DNA of 64,000 bases from Glandiceps talaboti (Eukaryota > Hemichordata > Enteropneusta > Spengelidae). Both the position numbers and the translations under genes were made by a program. Where the stretch lies: NCBI RefSeq assembly GCF_964340395.1, contig NC_135571.1:2508111-2572110 (forward strand). The letters run 5' to 3'. The notes beneath the pieces were generated by a model. The model saw nothing but the letters and a program-made list of their open reading frames with translations. It made no database searches and had not been told where the DNA came from. Below are positions 24,601 to 35,930 of the stretch, piece by piece (the stretch's first letter is position 1; each line of letters begins with the position of its first letter).

Positions 24601-26619
24601 ATGTCCTTTTGACCAATTTCGGCGTATTGATGTGACTTGTTATCAAGTGTACATACACACGTTAAAAATATTCCTTTTCAGATCTGGCATCTGGTTTTAA
24701 TACGTATCTACACATGTAGTATTGAATCCTGGACAGGTACATTCTACACAGGATATAGAGTCCAAGTTTAGGTCTACGCAAAATTTGAAATTTTACCTCT
24801 CAATATTAGCATACAAGTTACATAAATTGGACGTCTTGCAAATATTAGATAGAAAAGAAACATCACTCAGTAAAACACCTTTAGAAACCTTTAGAATGTT
24901 TTACCCCCACTTTTGACCAATTGAGATACTGTCTAGAGCAATGAAAAAAGTCAATATGGCAGCTACTTTAGAACGTTTTTGTTATTTGTTCTGTATGTAG
25001 TTCTCCATCTACTTTCTGTAGAAATATAACATTAAAAAGTAAATGAATCGTTGTTAAAGGCATGAGTGCTTATTAATTTCCACTTTGCAATGGTGTCAAA
25101 ATGAGATAGACTTAGTCATCAAGTTGGCATGTGACTACTTATTCCCAGCAATGAAGGTTATTTGTGTATGAGAATTACCAAAAGATGTAGAAGGGTATTT
25201 TCCATGTTGTTTACGTTGAGGATTTGAATGTCAGATTTTCTTTGAGTACTAAAACACGTGGAATGATAGCTAACAATGCAATAAAATTTGATTAAAGATG
25301 CTATTTTCTGGTGGGTTGGTGGTTGGGGTTGGGTGGTACATTAGAATGTGTCTCTGCTGTTACTTTCAACCTTTATTCATGACTGACCAAGAGGAATTTC
25401 GTTGCGTAATCGAATGTAAGAGTACCTTCACGCTGAATAACTAAACTAAATATGCATATATTCATATTGTTCCTTTGAAATATTATAAAAGATATTCTTC
25501 AGATACTGAATTTATCATCTTTATTTTGTACTACATTGTCCTTTATTCTGTTTTATTTTAGAATTTCGATGAAATAACGTAATCAAATGTAACAGCGGAG
25601 AACACGTCTATTCATGTTGTTCCTTTCACTTGACATGTTACGCCAACCAAATAGCTATACTGGTAGAAACGTAGACAATGCATACAACATAATGCCGTGA
25701 GAGACTAGACAATAGTTTTGAATACAAATGATTGGGTCTATTCAGTCGAATACATAACTTTGTATAGTAACGATTCAATTGATGCTACGCTATTGATCAA
25801 AAATATGTTTATACCAGGTGTAAACTGAATGCCTTCAGTAAAGGCCAAACTTTAGATTGCTGTTCCTTCACGCCTTGTCGAAAGAAAAATTCTGCGCTAC
25901 CACAAATGATATTGCATATCCATTAGTTACTACATCAATAAATAAAACGTAGCTTTGGAAAACATTGTCCATTTTTGCATGTTTATCCACATACTGCCCT
26001 TAATTCTATGTTTGCCATTGTAAAACCTTTAAAATGATTGGTCTGTGAGTCTGTTAACAATTAAAAATAATTGTTTTTAAAAATAGTAAGTTTATGAGTA
26101 CTTGTTGGTGATACTTTCAATTCATAATCATATTTTAATATTCTGAATGACAAGTAAAGTCAGAAGGAACATTTGAACTGTTTCTTTTATTGAATTTGCC
26201 CAAATTTCAGCGATAAACAATAATTTTCATTCAGATATGCACTCATGGGTTTCCTAACCCTGCCATAGAGGGCGTCAATTTAAAAAAAATTCATCTCATT
26301 GAAGACATTTAGGGTCGTTTGGGTCATGAGAAACAGAATTCAGACTGCCCTTACATATACCTACCAATTACTGTTATCTTTACAATATACATAATGTTCT
26401 GACTGTTGCTATGGACATGGTCTTGTTGATAGGCATATTTGCATACATGTTTTGATATTTTTTTTTGCCTGACTAACCCAAAATGTTGTTATCTTTGCAA
26501 AATATACTGGCATTGTTGGCTGTTGCTAAGGCCATATCAATGGAAGTTGACTATAATCATGGATTCATGGGTTTTCATTGCCTAACCAATTGTTAAGAAT
26601 AGGGTCTTGGGGCCAAATT
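24601..26619. other. AT-rich spacer, nothing recognised
   Basis: No protein-like frames or repeat families recognised beyond short A/T runs. Confidence 0.45.
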
Positions 26620-26790
26620 TTATTTTAGCCCCCTCAAACTAATTTTGAAGATAAAAATTGCCAACATGTATTTTTTTATATGTGGTCCTATAATGAACAT
26701 AACCATATATGTTTCATAAAATTAACATGCATTTCACACGAAAACCCATATGCCCCTGCACTATAAGATACATATTAGCGAGGAGTCAGT
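26620..26790. repeat. Inverted repeat, right arm (partner 23,525-23,700)
   Basis: See the left arm. The shared words are inverted and about 80% similar by eye. Confidence 0.65.
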
Positions 26791-26949
26791 GTACAGTCAA
26801 TAACCATCAATTTAAATCACGCATGCTAGGAATCGTCACATAACGATTTTAATAACATCGCTATGTATTCAAAAAGTTGATTTTTTCTTTCTTTTTTCCC
26901 AAAATCTCAGGGGGTAGCTGTCCCCCCCCCCCCACAGACTACGCTACTG

Positions 26950-27075
26950 TATAAAAGTCAAACCTGCACTTCCGCAACCCGGAAGTTCAACTGCATTTCT
27001 TTGCCCATGGAAGTAGAACCCTACTTCTACTTCCATGCTTTGCCCTACCATGGCCGCCAAGCGTGAGCTTGTAAG
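26950..27075 (+). promoter_or_regulatory. Candidate TATA promoter, 5' UTR hairpin and possible first exon
   Basis: TATAAAAG lies at 26,950-26,957, then an inverted ETS pair ACTTCCGCAACCCGGAAGT at about 26,968. A perfect 13-bp hairpin follows (CATGGAAGTAGAA at 27,006-27,018 with TTCTACTTCCATG at 27,025-27,037, loop of 6). Then ACCATGG starts a 7-codon exon (MAAKREL, 27,050-27,070) directly followed by a strong donor, GTAAGT. The order and spacing fit a real transcription start. No second exon was recognised downstream, so this remains a candidate. Confidence 0.35.
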
Positions 27076-27999
27076 TTGAAGTTGTAGTGTTAGTTTGTCG
27101 ACCGTGCAAAAAACAAAGTCTAACCGCGATTGATGCGTTGAGACTCACTCAATTTTACGATATTCTTCCTCAAAGATTTACTGTCAACCCAGGACTGTTG
27201 ACAATATTACGTTCATACGTCCATCGCAAATTTCGAATCGATGCAGTTTCTACATACCGTCATGTACGTTGTATATTGAAACTTTGATTTTGTGCATATC
27301 TAATTGTTTTTTGATGAATATGAACTTGCACTCATAATAACATGTACAATACTAGTATCATCAGTACATTATGATGTATTAGTGAGAATCACTATGTATT
27401 GCGTGTTGGCGATAAAATAATTACGTGTATCTACGCTCAAAGACGACGTGTGAAGGACCAACAGTTTTCCATCAGGACCAGCAGCTTAAATCTCTGTTGG
27501 TCCTTTTGACCAGGACCTTAATTTCACACATTGGCCTATAGACAAGGGAAAGACAATCTAGGAAATACTATAAGGTTTCATTTGCACGAACTGTACTAAG
27601 TGTACATGTATAGCGGCCTGCAACCTTGAATCATACACCAGACATTAGCATCAGCGATCACGTGACATTTTTTCTCACGAACGATACAAAGGAAAGGGAT
27701 AATCCTTGAGTAAAGTGTTATGTAAGTAGTTTGGTTATTAAGTTGTTAGTCAAGTTACAGATTTATCTTGGATCAATGTAAAACGTTTTTTTATTTTTTA
27801 TTATTGGGTTGAGTTCAAACTCGTCTTGTAGAATGGCAGCACGTGGAAAGCTGGTTAAAAAGCAACCCCCTTTGTTTGATTTTATTGTGAATGCATATTC
27901 CTTTCTTCGCCAAAAAATGACACACACTTGATGCTGTTGTATTCTAACTTAACAATTTATGCACCTTATATCACAATCTCATGTTTTCAATATAATCTA

Positions 28000-28245
28000 G
28001 TTCCTATACAGTATTGTTACCGTTTGCACCTCCACTCACATAGTATAGTTCCTATACAGTATCGTTACCATTAACACCGCCACTCACATAGTCTAGTTCC
28101 TATACAGTAACGTTACCATTTACACCTCCACTCACAGTCTAGTTCCTATACAGTATCGTTACCATTTACACCGCCACTCACATAGTCTAGTTCCTATACA
28201 GTATCATTACCATTTATACCTCCAATCACAGTCTAGTTCCTATAC
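28000..28245. repeat. 46-bp minisatellite, inverted relative to 19,005-19,690, about 5 copies
   Basis: Units read CTAGTTCCTATACAGTAT then CGTTACCATTTACACC then TCCACTCACA. This is the reverse complement of the larger array on the other side of the sulfotransferase inverted duplication. The two arrays differ in copy number (about 5 against 14). Confidence 0.92.
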
Positions 28246-28384
28246 CATTTTTAAAATGTAGATACTCAGAGAATTTTCAAACATTTCTAAACTCAGTTCA
28301 TTAAACCCAGATTAAGTGCCAAACAATGCAAGAATGATAAATTTACACATGCCAACTATTATAACATTGATTTTATATTCAGTC

Positions 28385-28552
28385 AAGTCAGGAGCATATC
28401 CTTTCGCATTCTCCATCCCATCTCACCCCCCCCCCCCCGATTCTTAATCGTAACTGTGTGTACTTTCTTTGATAGAAAACCATAGATAGATGCACTCATC
28501 TTGATATTTTCTATGCAAATGACAGATCTGAAGACAATTACCATTGGTAGGG
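28385..28552 (+). promoter_or_regulatory. Proximal upstream region of sulfotransferase copy 2
   Basis: Near-identical in inverse to 17,756-17,925. Octamer ATGCAAAT at 28,513-28,520 lies 33 bases before the start codon. The octamer itself contains an ATG that opens an overlapping frame, so this part is probably transcribed 5' UTR as well as conserved flank. Confidence 0.45.
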
Positions 28553-28665
28553 ATGGCGTTAAACAAGAAGATGATGGCTATCATACTGATTATGGCAATA
28601 TTCTGTATTATGTTATACGGGTTCTTTCTAACAGGAAAGTTAGATATGAAGATTCTGGTTGCAAG
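28553..28665 (+). CDS. Exon 1 of sulfotransferase copy 2 (signal anchor)
   Basis: 113 bases identical to copy 1 exon 1, while the catalytic exons have clearly diverged. Ends AG in phase 2, and exon 2 starts A, making Arg at residue 38. The identity continues about 40 bases into the intron and at least 60 bases upstream, which suggests recent local gene conversion or unusual constraint. Confidence 0.75.
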
Positions 28666-30703
28666 GCAAGTATCGTTATTCAAAGTATAGAATTCTTGGT
28701 AGTGTTAGTACTAAGTCAAAAAATTATCTTGTAAAGGTTGCAGTGGGGTACTCGGTTGTGTACGTACAGGCCAGGTGTACCCCGACGGATTCAAATTACA
28801 AGCATAAGCATTTAAATGCTACCAAGAAAAAAAATTATCAAGTCTAAATTTAACAGAATAAGCGACGTCCTCTCGCGCAATGCATCTTGGAACCTGAAAA
28901 TAGCGAAAAAAACACTATACGACAAGTCAAATTTACCCACCTTTACCCACCCTTTACCCTACCTGTGAGTCTGTGACCCACCTAACTACTATCTTTGTCA
29001 AGGGGTAGTACGAGACGGTGACACTTTTGACTACCTACAACCCCCAGGGGAGAGATCACCGGAGGTAAATTAAATCAAGGTGTCGCTTCGTCTCATACTC
29101 ACCACATTTACACATCCTCTGCTAAAGATTTACCCCAGTGGAAAGACAAGGTCAAATATGACTTTTCGTATAGTGAAACGACCGAATATTTCGGATTTTT
29201 CAGACTAAAATGTATAGTTGTATAACAAATTCCAGTATACAGTTTCATAGATTTCCGTCTATTTGTTCACCTGTTCGTTTTCTGGCTATATAAAGGACGC
29301 CACCAACGTTACGCCTGTGTGATAATAATGCTTTTGGATGTTCAGAAGTAGAAGTAGGGGTATATCGATTCATTCCTATCACGTGATTAAAACGAATAAT
29401 TATTTTAAATCTTTGCTTTCATTTCAGACAAGCCATTTCAAAACTAAATATGACAGAAATGGAGATGTCGCAAACTCATAGCCAAGACTTAAATGTGACG
29501 AAAATAGACCAAGGAGGCATCCTGTTTAATGTGACACTGTCAAATGTCAGAAAACGAAACGACGAAGAACTTCAACGAGAGGTTTTGCTAAACGAAACCG
29601 AACGAGAGGTTTTGCTAACTAACACAACAGTAATATCAAAAGTAGTTACAGATTCACCATCTTGTAAGCCTTCTACGCAAATTGTATTTATTAAAACCCA
29701 CAAGACAGCAAGTACCACTACAAATACTATCATACAGGCATATGGTCTAAGACACCAATTAACTTTTGCCATGCCAATTAGACATCGGAAATTTAGAGAT
29801 GTTAAATACTTCTCACGGGACATGTTATTCCAGAAAACTCCAAGCAAAAATGGTAGCGTCTTTAATATCTTAGCCATGCATTTCGTATATAATCGAGCTG
29901 AACTTGAAAGGGTTGTACCTGATGCTAAGTACATAACGATTATTCGAGAACCAGTAAGCAAGTTCGAGTCTACTTTCGGATACTATGATGTTCCAGGATC
30001 ACTGAATCTCGCACGCACAAGGAATCAGAATCAGAATCCTCTTGAACTCTTCATGACGAATCCAGACTCATACTTAAGGAGACTCGACCGAGACACTATG
30101 ATAAGAAACCAACTAAGAAATGGCATGATGTTCACTTTGGGATTCAACCACAAATATGACAATAGTACGAGAATGATTGATAGAACAATACAGAAATTGG
30201 ATGACGAATTAAATTTGGTTTTGTTGACCGAATACTACGAAGAATCTCTACTTCTGATGAAAAAAATGTTGTGTTGGGATTTTGAAGATATTTTGTATAT
30301 TCCTAAAGGTTTTCGAAATTCTACCAGACGTTACAATGTATCAAAGACTCTGGCTGAACGTATCTCTAAGTGGAATAATGCTGACGTACAACTGTATAAA
30401 CATTTTAATAAAACGTTTTGGCAGAGAGTGAAAGAATATGGTCCAGATTTAGACAAAGATCTGAAGAAATTTCGTGAACTACAAAATAAGTTTTATAACG
30501 AATGTGTTGATTCAACCAAAACGGAACTTCGTAAAGATCGTGAAGATGCTCTGGTTATGAGAAAAAACGCGCCAGTACAGTGTGAACTCGCTTTCCTTCG
30601 AGTTTATAATTTTGAGAATATGCTACAGAAAGTCTACACTGGTCGAAAGCGGTATCCAACCAAGTTTCTTGTGGGCCCATCTACGAATACCGATGTACAG
30701 TGA
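28553..30703 (+). CDS. Galactose-3-O-sulfotransferase (galactosylceramide sulfotransferase-like), copy 2
   Basis: Exons 28,553-28,665 and 29,428-30,703 give 462 residues. Same architecture as copy 1: anchor at 9-28, PAPS loop FIKTHKTASTT starting near 125, 3'-phosphate motif YITIIREPVSKFESTFGYY, and conserved LLTEYYEESLLLMKKMLCW downstream. The stem is about 50 residues longer than in copy 1 (roughly residues 49-108). It has several N-glycosylation sequons (NVT, NET, NTT) and a short internal duplication (REVLLNETEREVLL). The intron is 762 bp and again GC-AG (GCAAG|GCAAGTATC ... TTTCATTTCAG|ACAAG). Choosing a nearby GT (GCAA|GTATCG) would throw the exon out of frame. The stem difference could alter Golgi position or secretion. 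Acceptor substrate is unknown. Confidence 0.87.
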
Positions 30704-31319
30704 CTGATTGCCAATGGCAGTTAATTATGTAAAGAAAGAGTTCCTATAAAATGGAAAACAAAGGAAAACAAAAACAAAAACACGAAGACACAAGTATACT
30801 CGACCATCTTGTGCATGCATATAGCTAATCATCCCTGTCATCTTTTTCTACCTGGAAAAACAATGTGAAACAACATATACAAAGTTCCTGCCTGGAAACT
30901 ATTGAAACACGTATTAAATGTTTGTTATTATACGAACAATATCAGACATTTAACATGTTCTATAGCTTTTTGCAATTTATTGAACAACAAAAATGTACTT
31001 GTATGTTTGTGATTCACATGGTGGGGGTACTTGTACACTATTTAACAGACGAAAAGAAAACCGTAAAGAAACAAAGGGTGCTGCCATTATTAACCCTAGG
31101 ACGTAGAGTGGTTTGCTTCTCTAATTCAGCACAAATTTTCAATAATACTTAAATGTTGACTGAATGCTAGGATACACCAAAGTAACAAATGACAAAACAA
31201 GGTGAGAGAAAACTTTTTAAAAAGATAACCAAACTTTTGATGAAATTAAAAACAAGCAATCTATCGATCGAAACAGCATCGATTAAACAGAACTTAATGA
31301 AAATTTGCACATTTAGTTG
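30704..31319. other. 3' flank of sulfotransferase copy 2
   Basis: Probable 3' UTR and intergenic DNA. A-rich, with no clear AATAAA close to the stop codon. The 95-codon frame at 30,865-31,152 has no recognisable features. Confidence 0.4.
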
Positions 31320-32690
31320 AAATCCAGTAGGTGTTGTCTACTAAGCACATAGGAAGACATCTTACCCCTACCCCATTTACCTTCAGCAATCTTACGATAT
31401 TTTCCTTATATATGATATCTTTGGTATGAATGCCAACATTACAACTCAATTATTCAAATAAAGTATATTTCCTGTAAAGACATATGTTCTAGCAATCAGA
31501 AAAATGTATTAGTATGCTCCTAAGATGCTAAATAAAAAGCACAGAAGACGATAGTTTACCCCTACCCCCTACTTTCGGTATTTCAAAATAATAGTGTATA
31601 GTATTGGTTTTAAAGGGGGAAATCATTAATAACCATCAAAATATATAATATGAACCTACTTTTTCTTATTCAGCTAATTCAACTGAATAAAATACCCACC
31701 ACTTATGTGTATCAGATCATGTTATGTAAAAAAAAGAATGGAAAGTTTATATGTCATTTTGCGGAAAAATTATTGATTTTTTAAATCAGTGATTTAAAGT
31801 CTCCAGTTATTTTTGGCATTAATTTTTGCATAATGTGCTAGGTATTCAAATTAAACACATTTAATTTTTTATTAAACATATTCTAGCAACTGCAAAATCA
31901 TACTACTGTATTGATTACATATGTAGGTGTTGTGTACTAAGCACATACTTACCGCTAACCTGTTCACTTTCTACAATTTTTGGATATTTTCCTGCAATCT
32001 GATATTTTTAGCATGAAAATCAACATTACAATCTATTTATTAAGATAAAGTATATTTTCTGTAAAGATATATGCTCTAGCAACCAGAAAAATGTCTTAGT
32101 ATGCTCCTAAGATGCCGAATAAAAAGAACAGAAGAAGATAATTTACCCCTACCCCCTACCGTCGGTATTTCAAAATAATAGCTTATATTGGTTTCAATGG
32201 GGGAAAATCATTAATAACCCACAAATATTCAATGTTAACCTACTTTTTCTTGTTCAGCTCATTCAAATGAATAAACAAAAACCCTTTATGGGTATCAGAT
32301 CATGTTATTTAAAAAAAGAATGGAAAATTTTTATGTAATTTTGCGGAAAACATTTCGATTTTTCAAAAATCGGCAACTTAAAGCCTCCAAAATTTTTATT
32401 TCTTGGCATATGTATGGCAAACATTATATCATTAGAAAGGAAATTTTCTAAGCTTTCCAAATATATTGGATAATACAGTCCGTGCTTGCATGTGTCGTAT
32501 GGAAGACAATGTATTACCACTACCATCAACCTTTCGACGCCATTCTGTGACGCACATGTAATTTGAAATCGAGGCCAAACAGGTAGTGCATCCCAACATT
32601 TTCACTGTTAACATTTTGTTTCTCATTCAGTAGACTCCAATGAACAAAAAAATACCTATGTTGGAGGTTTGTGGGGGGGGGGGGGGTGCA
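31320..32690. repeat. Tandem repeat with a unit of about 600 bp, two full copies and one partial
   Basis: Unit 1 (31,320-31,805) and unit 2 (31,915-32,395) share GTACTAAGCACATA, ATGCTCCTAAGATGC, TTTACCCCTACCCCCTAC, GGTATTTCAAAATAATAG, ATCAGATCATGTTAT and CATTTTGCGGAAAA. A third, shorter and more diverged copy runs to about 32,690 (TCTCATTCAGTAGACTCCAA). No coding signal. Confidence 0.8.
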
Positions 32691-32699
32691 TGGTAACCC

Positions 32700-34584
32700 C
32701 CTCTGGCCCATGGACTAAGAGAGAGAGAGAGACCTGAGAAGCTTCTCAAGTGACCTCATTTGCCCTTCACCTTAGGGGTCCCCATGTGAAAGATTGATTG
32801 TCTGGTTTGAGTTTTTTCTTGATAGCTGCAAACAAAGAGCTTTTCACTTTCTAGTCACGTGATTCGTATGACCTTGGCTCGGAAAGAGTTCAATGGCCCG
32901 TACAACTAGCCTGCCTATGAGCTTTGACTGCGTTAGCTCTCGTCTATTCAGCACAGTAAGGTAAGGTTAGTATTTGATGACGTCTCAGAGTTTAGAATAG
33001 TTCAAAGCTGAGTTCAGTGATTTACATAGTGCAAAATTAAGCAATAAACCACCCCCTGGGGATGGTATGCCAAGAGGTTTTGACCAGTGAACGAAATATA
33101 TGCACGAGCGATAGCGAGTGATTATATTGAGTTCACTGGTAAAAAACATGACCACACCTATAGCACTAGCCAAATGATCACATATACTTTGTATTGCATA
33201 GATAACAACAAGGTTGGACAGGCAACTGCATAATCATTCAGCAAATATCTAGCATGGATCAGCATGTGGGTAAATATTTTTAAAACCTGTACAGTTGCGC
33301 TAAAACCCCATTGGCGCTTTTTTTTATAATGTCCCCCCAAAATTTATGATGACCCAGAAAAATGAAAGTCTCGGGACACCATGTCCCACTCTTTCAAAAG
33401 GCTGGCTGCAACACTGATACTCTGGGACAGGATCCCAGACAAATTTCTATTTAGATTTAAAAAAAAAATGGTAAGTCGGCCAGTGTAAGCTCTTTCACTT
33501 GCTTCATTTTTATGACAGGACAGGACAGCTCACCATGTACCAATGTTTCCACTCCAGCTAGCCGCACCGAGGCTGGGACCGATTTCGTGCATGCCTTGAC
33601 CTTAGTACATGTAGTAGGCGATGATTTGAACAAATACGCGATGACTTGGTTGCTTTCAAAATTTCCTTCAATAATTTCTCATAAAATATTGTCATTAAAA
33701 GCATACAGTGTACACGTAACTTGACTAATGTTGTGCCTAGCATGATACGCGTTACACCGTCCAGGTGCACCGCCGCGGCACCGATTGTCCATAGAAAATA
33801 CAGGTAAAGATTTACGACCCTGCTGCTCACTGTCTCACATTTACAATTAATAAAACTACAGAAACATTTTTTCACGGTTACGAATTTATTTTCTCTCGAA
33901 AGCCTTGGTTTGTAACATCACGTCATTCACCGATTTTTGGGGATAAATGCTTTGTATAGAACATACCTGTTGACGATTTACGAACCTGCTGTCCATGGTT
34001 GTCATACATGGTGACATAACATTTTCGAAAATTCTATATGACTGCAATGACTACGTTCAAATCCTATCTTCGTCGAGGAATTCACTAGGTGCCTAAGCAC
34101 CCAGTATATCATTCGATTCGTATTCACACGTACTACAATTCTTCGTTCATGGATTTTGAAAAACGTAGAGACAGACAACTTTAAAATGTGACAAAAATCC
34201 CAAAAATTGTGAATTTTCAGGAAAATTAGTCTAAAAATGACAATAAATGCACGAATACAAATGTGCAAACGTAGTTTGTTTACATTTCAGCTGATTGTCA
34301 CATGTAGTGGCTTTTCCGACAACATCATAAGTTTATGAATTAAGAGAATCGAAAAAACACCTAAATTTGACCAAAAATGTCATTTCATTAATATTACTGT
34401 GGTATACGATATATATGCCGTAGGAAAAAAATTCAAAAAGTACTAAAAATAACAGAATTTCGATTTCTAGAAATAACTTGTTTTGAATGAGGATGGTGAA
34501 CTTCCGCCCTCTGCTTAGTCTTGCTGCTAGACGTTCGGGCTTTCTTTCGATGCTATAACTATAAGCGAACGAAGTACGCATGTG
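32700..34584. other. Intergenic stretch, mostly unrecognised
   Basis: A short GA run lies at 32,719. Two diverged copies of GATTTACGA.CCTGCTG lie near 33,810 and 33,975. Around 32,860-32,960 there is an exon-like fragment (ATGAGCTTTGACTGCG... ending CACAGTAAG|GTAAGG), but nothing joins it. No gene supported. Confidence 0.4.
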
Positions 34585-34675
34585 AGGGCTTGCCCGATAT
34601 TCCATCCTCGATAGCGTTGTTCGGTTGTGTGTCGTATTTTATCGGAAGAACATCCGAGGGCTAGCTGATAGACTA
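34585..34675. repeat. Partial copy of the 19.7-kb foldback element end, inverted
   Basis: CATCCTCGATAGCGTTGTTC, then TATTTTATCGGAAGAACATC and CCGAGGGCTAGCTGATAGAC, match 19,760-19,850 in reverse complement. Confidence 0.8.
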
Positions 34676-34894
34676 CCCTCTGCTAGGCTTTAAAGCATTG
34701 CATGTAGTAGTATAGTGAAGATATGAGATTTAAGATGGCCTCCTCTGAAGGTATCTGCGAGCATACAAATCGCATTGCATGATGGTCTAGCTCACTTGTC
34801 GTGGGCCCTGGAATCAGTTCCCAGACACCATTTATACAACAATGAACGACAATATACCTTCAAAAATAAGTTCATCTAAACCAATGTACCATGG

Positions 34895-35930
34895 ATAAAT
34901 ACTACCCCAAAAAGAAATATTAGGCAAAAACGCAAGCTGTATGGCAAAGCACGCAAGACTGTGAACTTTATGTTATGGGACAAGTTCAAAGAACTAAGAA
35001 GACAAAATGACAGACAGGTGAGAAAACCGCGACAAGAATATGCATGTAAATAGCATCTGTCAAAGTGTCCAAACAGATAACACCAAGCCATTCTGGAACT
35101 ACATCAAAGCAATCCGCAGAGATGTCGTTTGGTGTTTCTTTATTGTCCAGTATGGGCCGCATAGCAACTAATGCAAGGGAAATGGCAGAAGTTATCAATA
35201 AGCTATTTTGTTCCATCTTTACCAACGAAGATCTCACTTCTATCCCAAACCTAGGAAACAGCAAGATCCCAAGAATGCCAGATATCACAATTACAACTAC
35301 AGGACTGGAAAAATTACTTAATAATTTGAAAGTCAACAAAGCATCAGGACATGATAACATACCTGCAAGAATACTTAAAGAGTGTGTCACAAGTGTTGCA
35401 CCAATATTACAAAAAAATTACCAGAAATCATTATCAACGGGAAATCTACCCAAAGACTGGTTGAATGCAAATGTTTGACCAATTTTTTTAAAAAAGGAGA
35501 CAGATCTTTTCAAAGTAATTATAGACCTGCATCACTCACTTGTATTGCTTGTAAACAACTGGAACACATCATACATAGCAACATAATGAATCATTTTGAA
35601 AAGTACTCCCTTCTCTGCGATTGACAACATGGATTTAGAAGTGGGCGGTCATGTGAAACCCAACTCACAGACTTGATTGATAACCTAGTAAAAATGTTAG
35701 ACAGACGTGGGAAAATAGATCTGTGTACCATGGACTTTAGCAAAGCCTTTGATATGGTTCCCCACCAACGTCTACTTGCTAAACTTAACCATCTTGGAGT
35801 AAGGACCAACATCAAGCTATGGATCGAAAACTGTCTTACCAATCGTCATCAAAAAAGTTTTTGTGGCAGGTATCTACCCTCAAATTTCTATATAGGTAAT
35901 TGTGCCATCTCTGAATATACTGGCCACTGA
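34895..35930 (+). pseudogene. Broken reverse transcriptase of a non-LTR retrotransposon (jockey/CR1-like)
   Basis: Readable pieces in order: ARKTVNFMLWDKFKELRRQN (linker before RT), KPFWNYIKAIRRD, then after a frameshift INKLFCSIFTNED, VNKASGHDNIPARILKEC, GNLPKDWLNANV. A stop and a frameshift follow at about 35,476. Then FKKGDRSFQSNYRPASLTCI, CKQLEHIIHSNIM, a stop after LLCD (35,621), QHGFRSGRSCETQLTDLI, MDFSKAFDMVPHQRLLAKL. It stops before the catalytic DD box. At least three disabling changes. No endonuclease part is visible, so it is 5'-truncated. Confidence 0.88.

Noticed and set aside
32860-32960. Exon-like fragment starting ATGAGCTTTGACTGCG and ending before GTAAGG
   Set aside because: No second exon, conservation or promoter to support it; could easily be chance.
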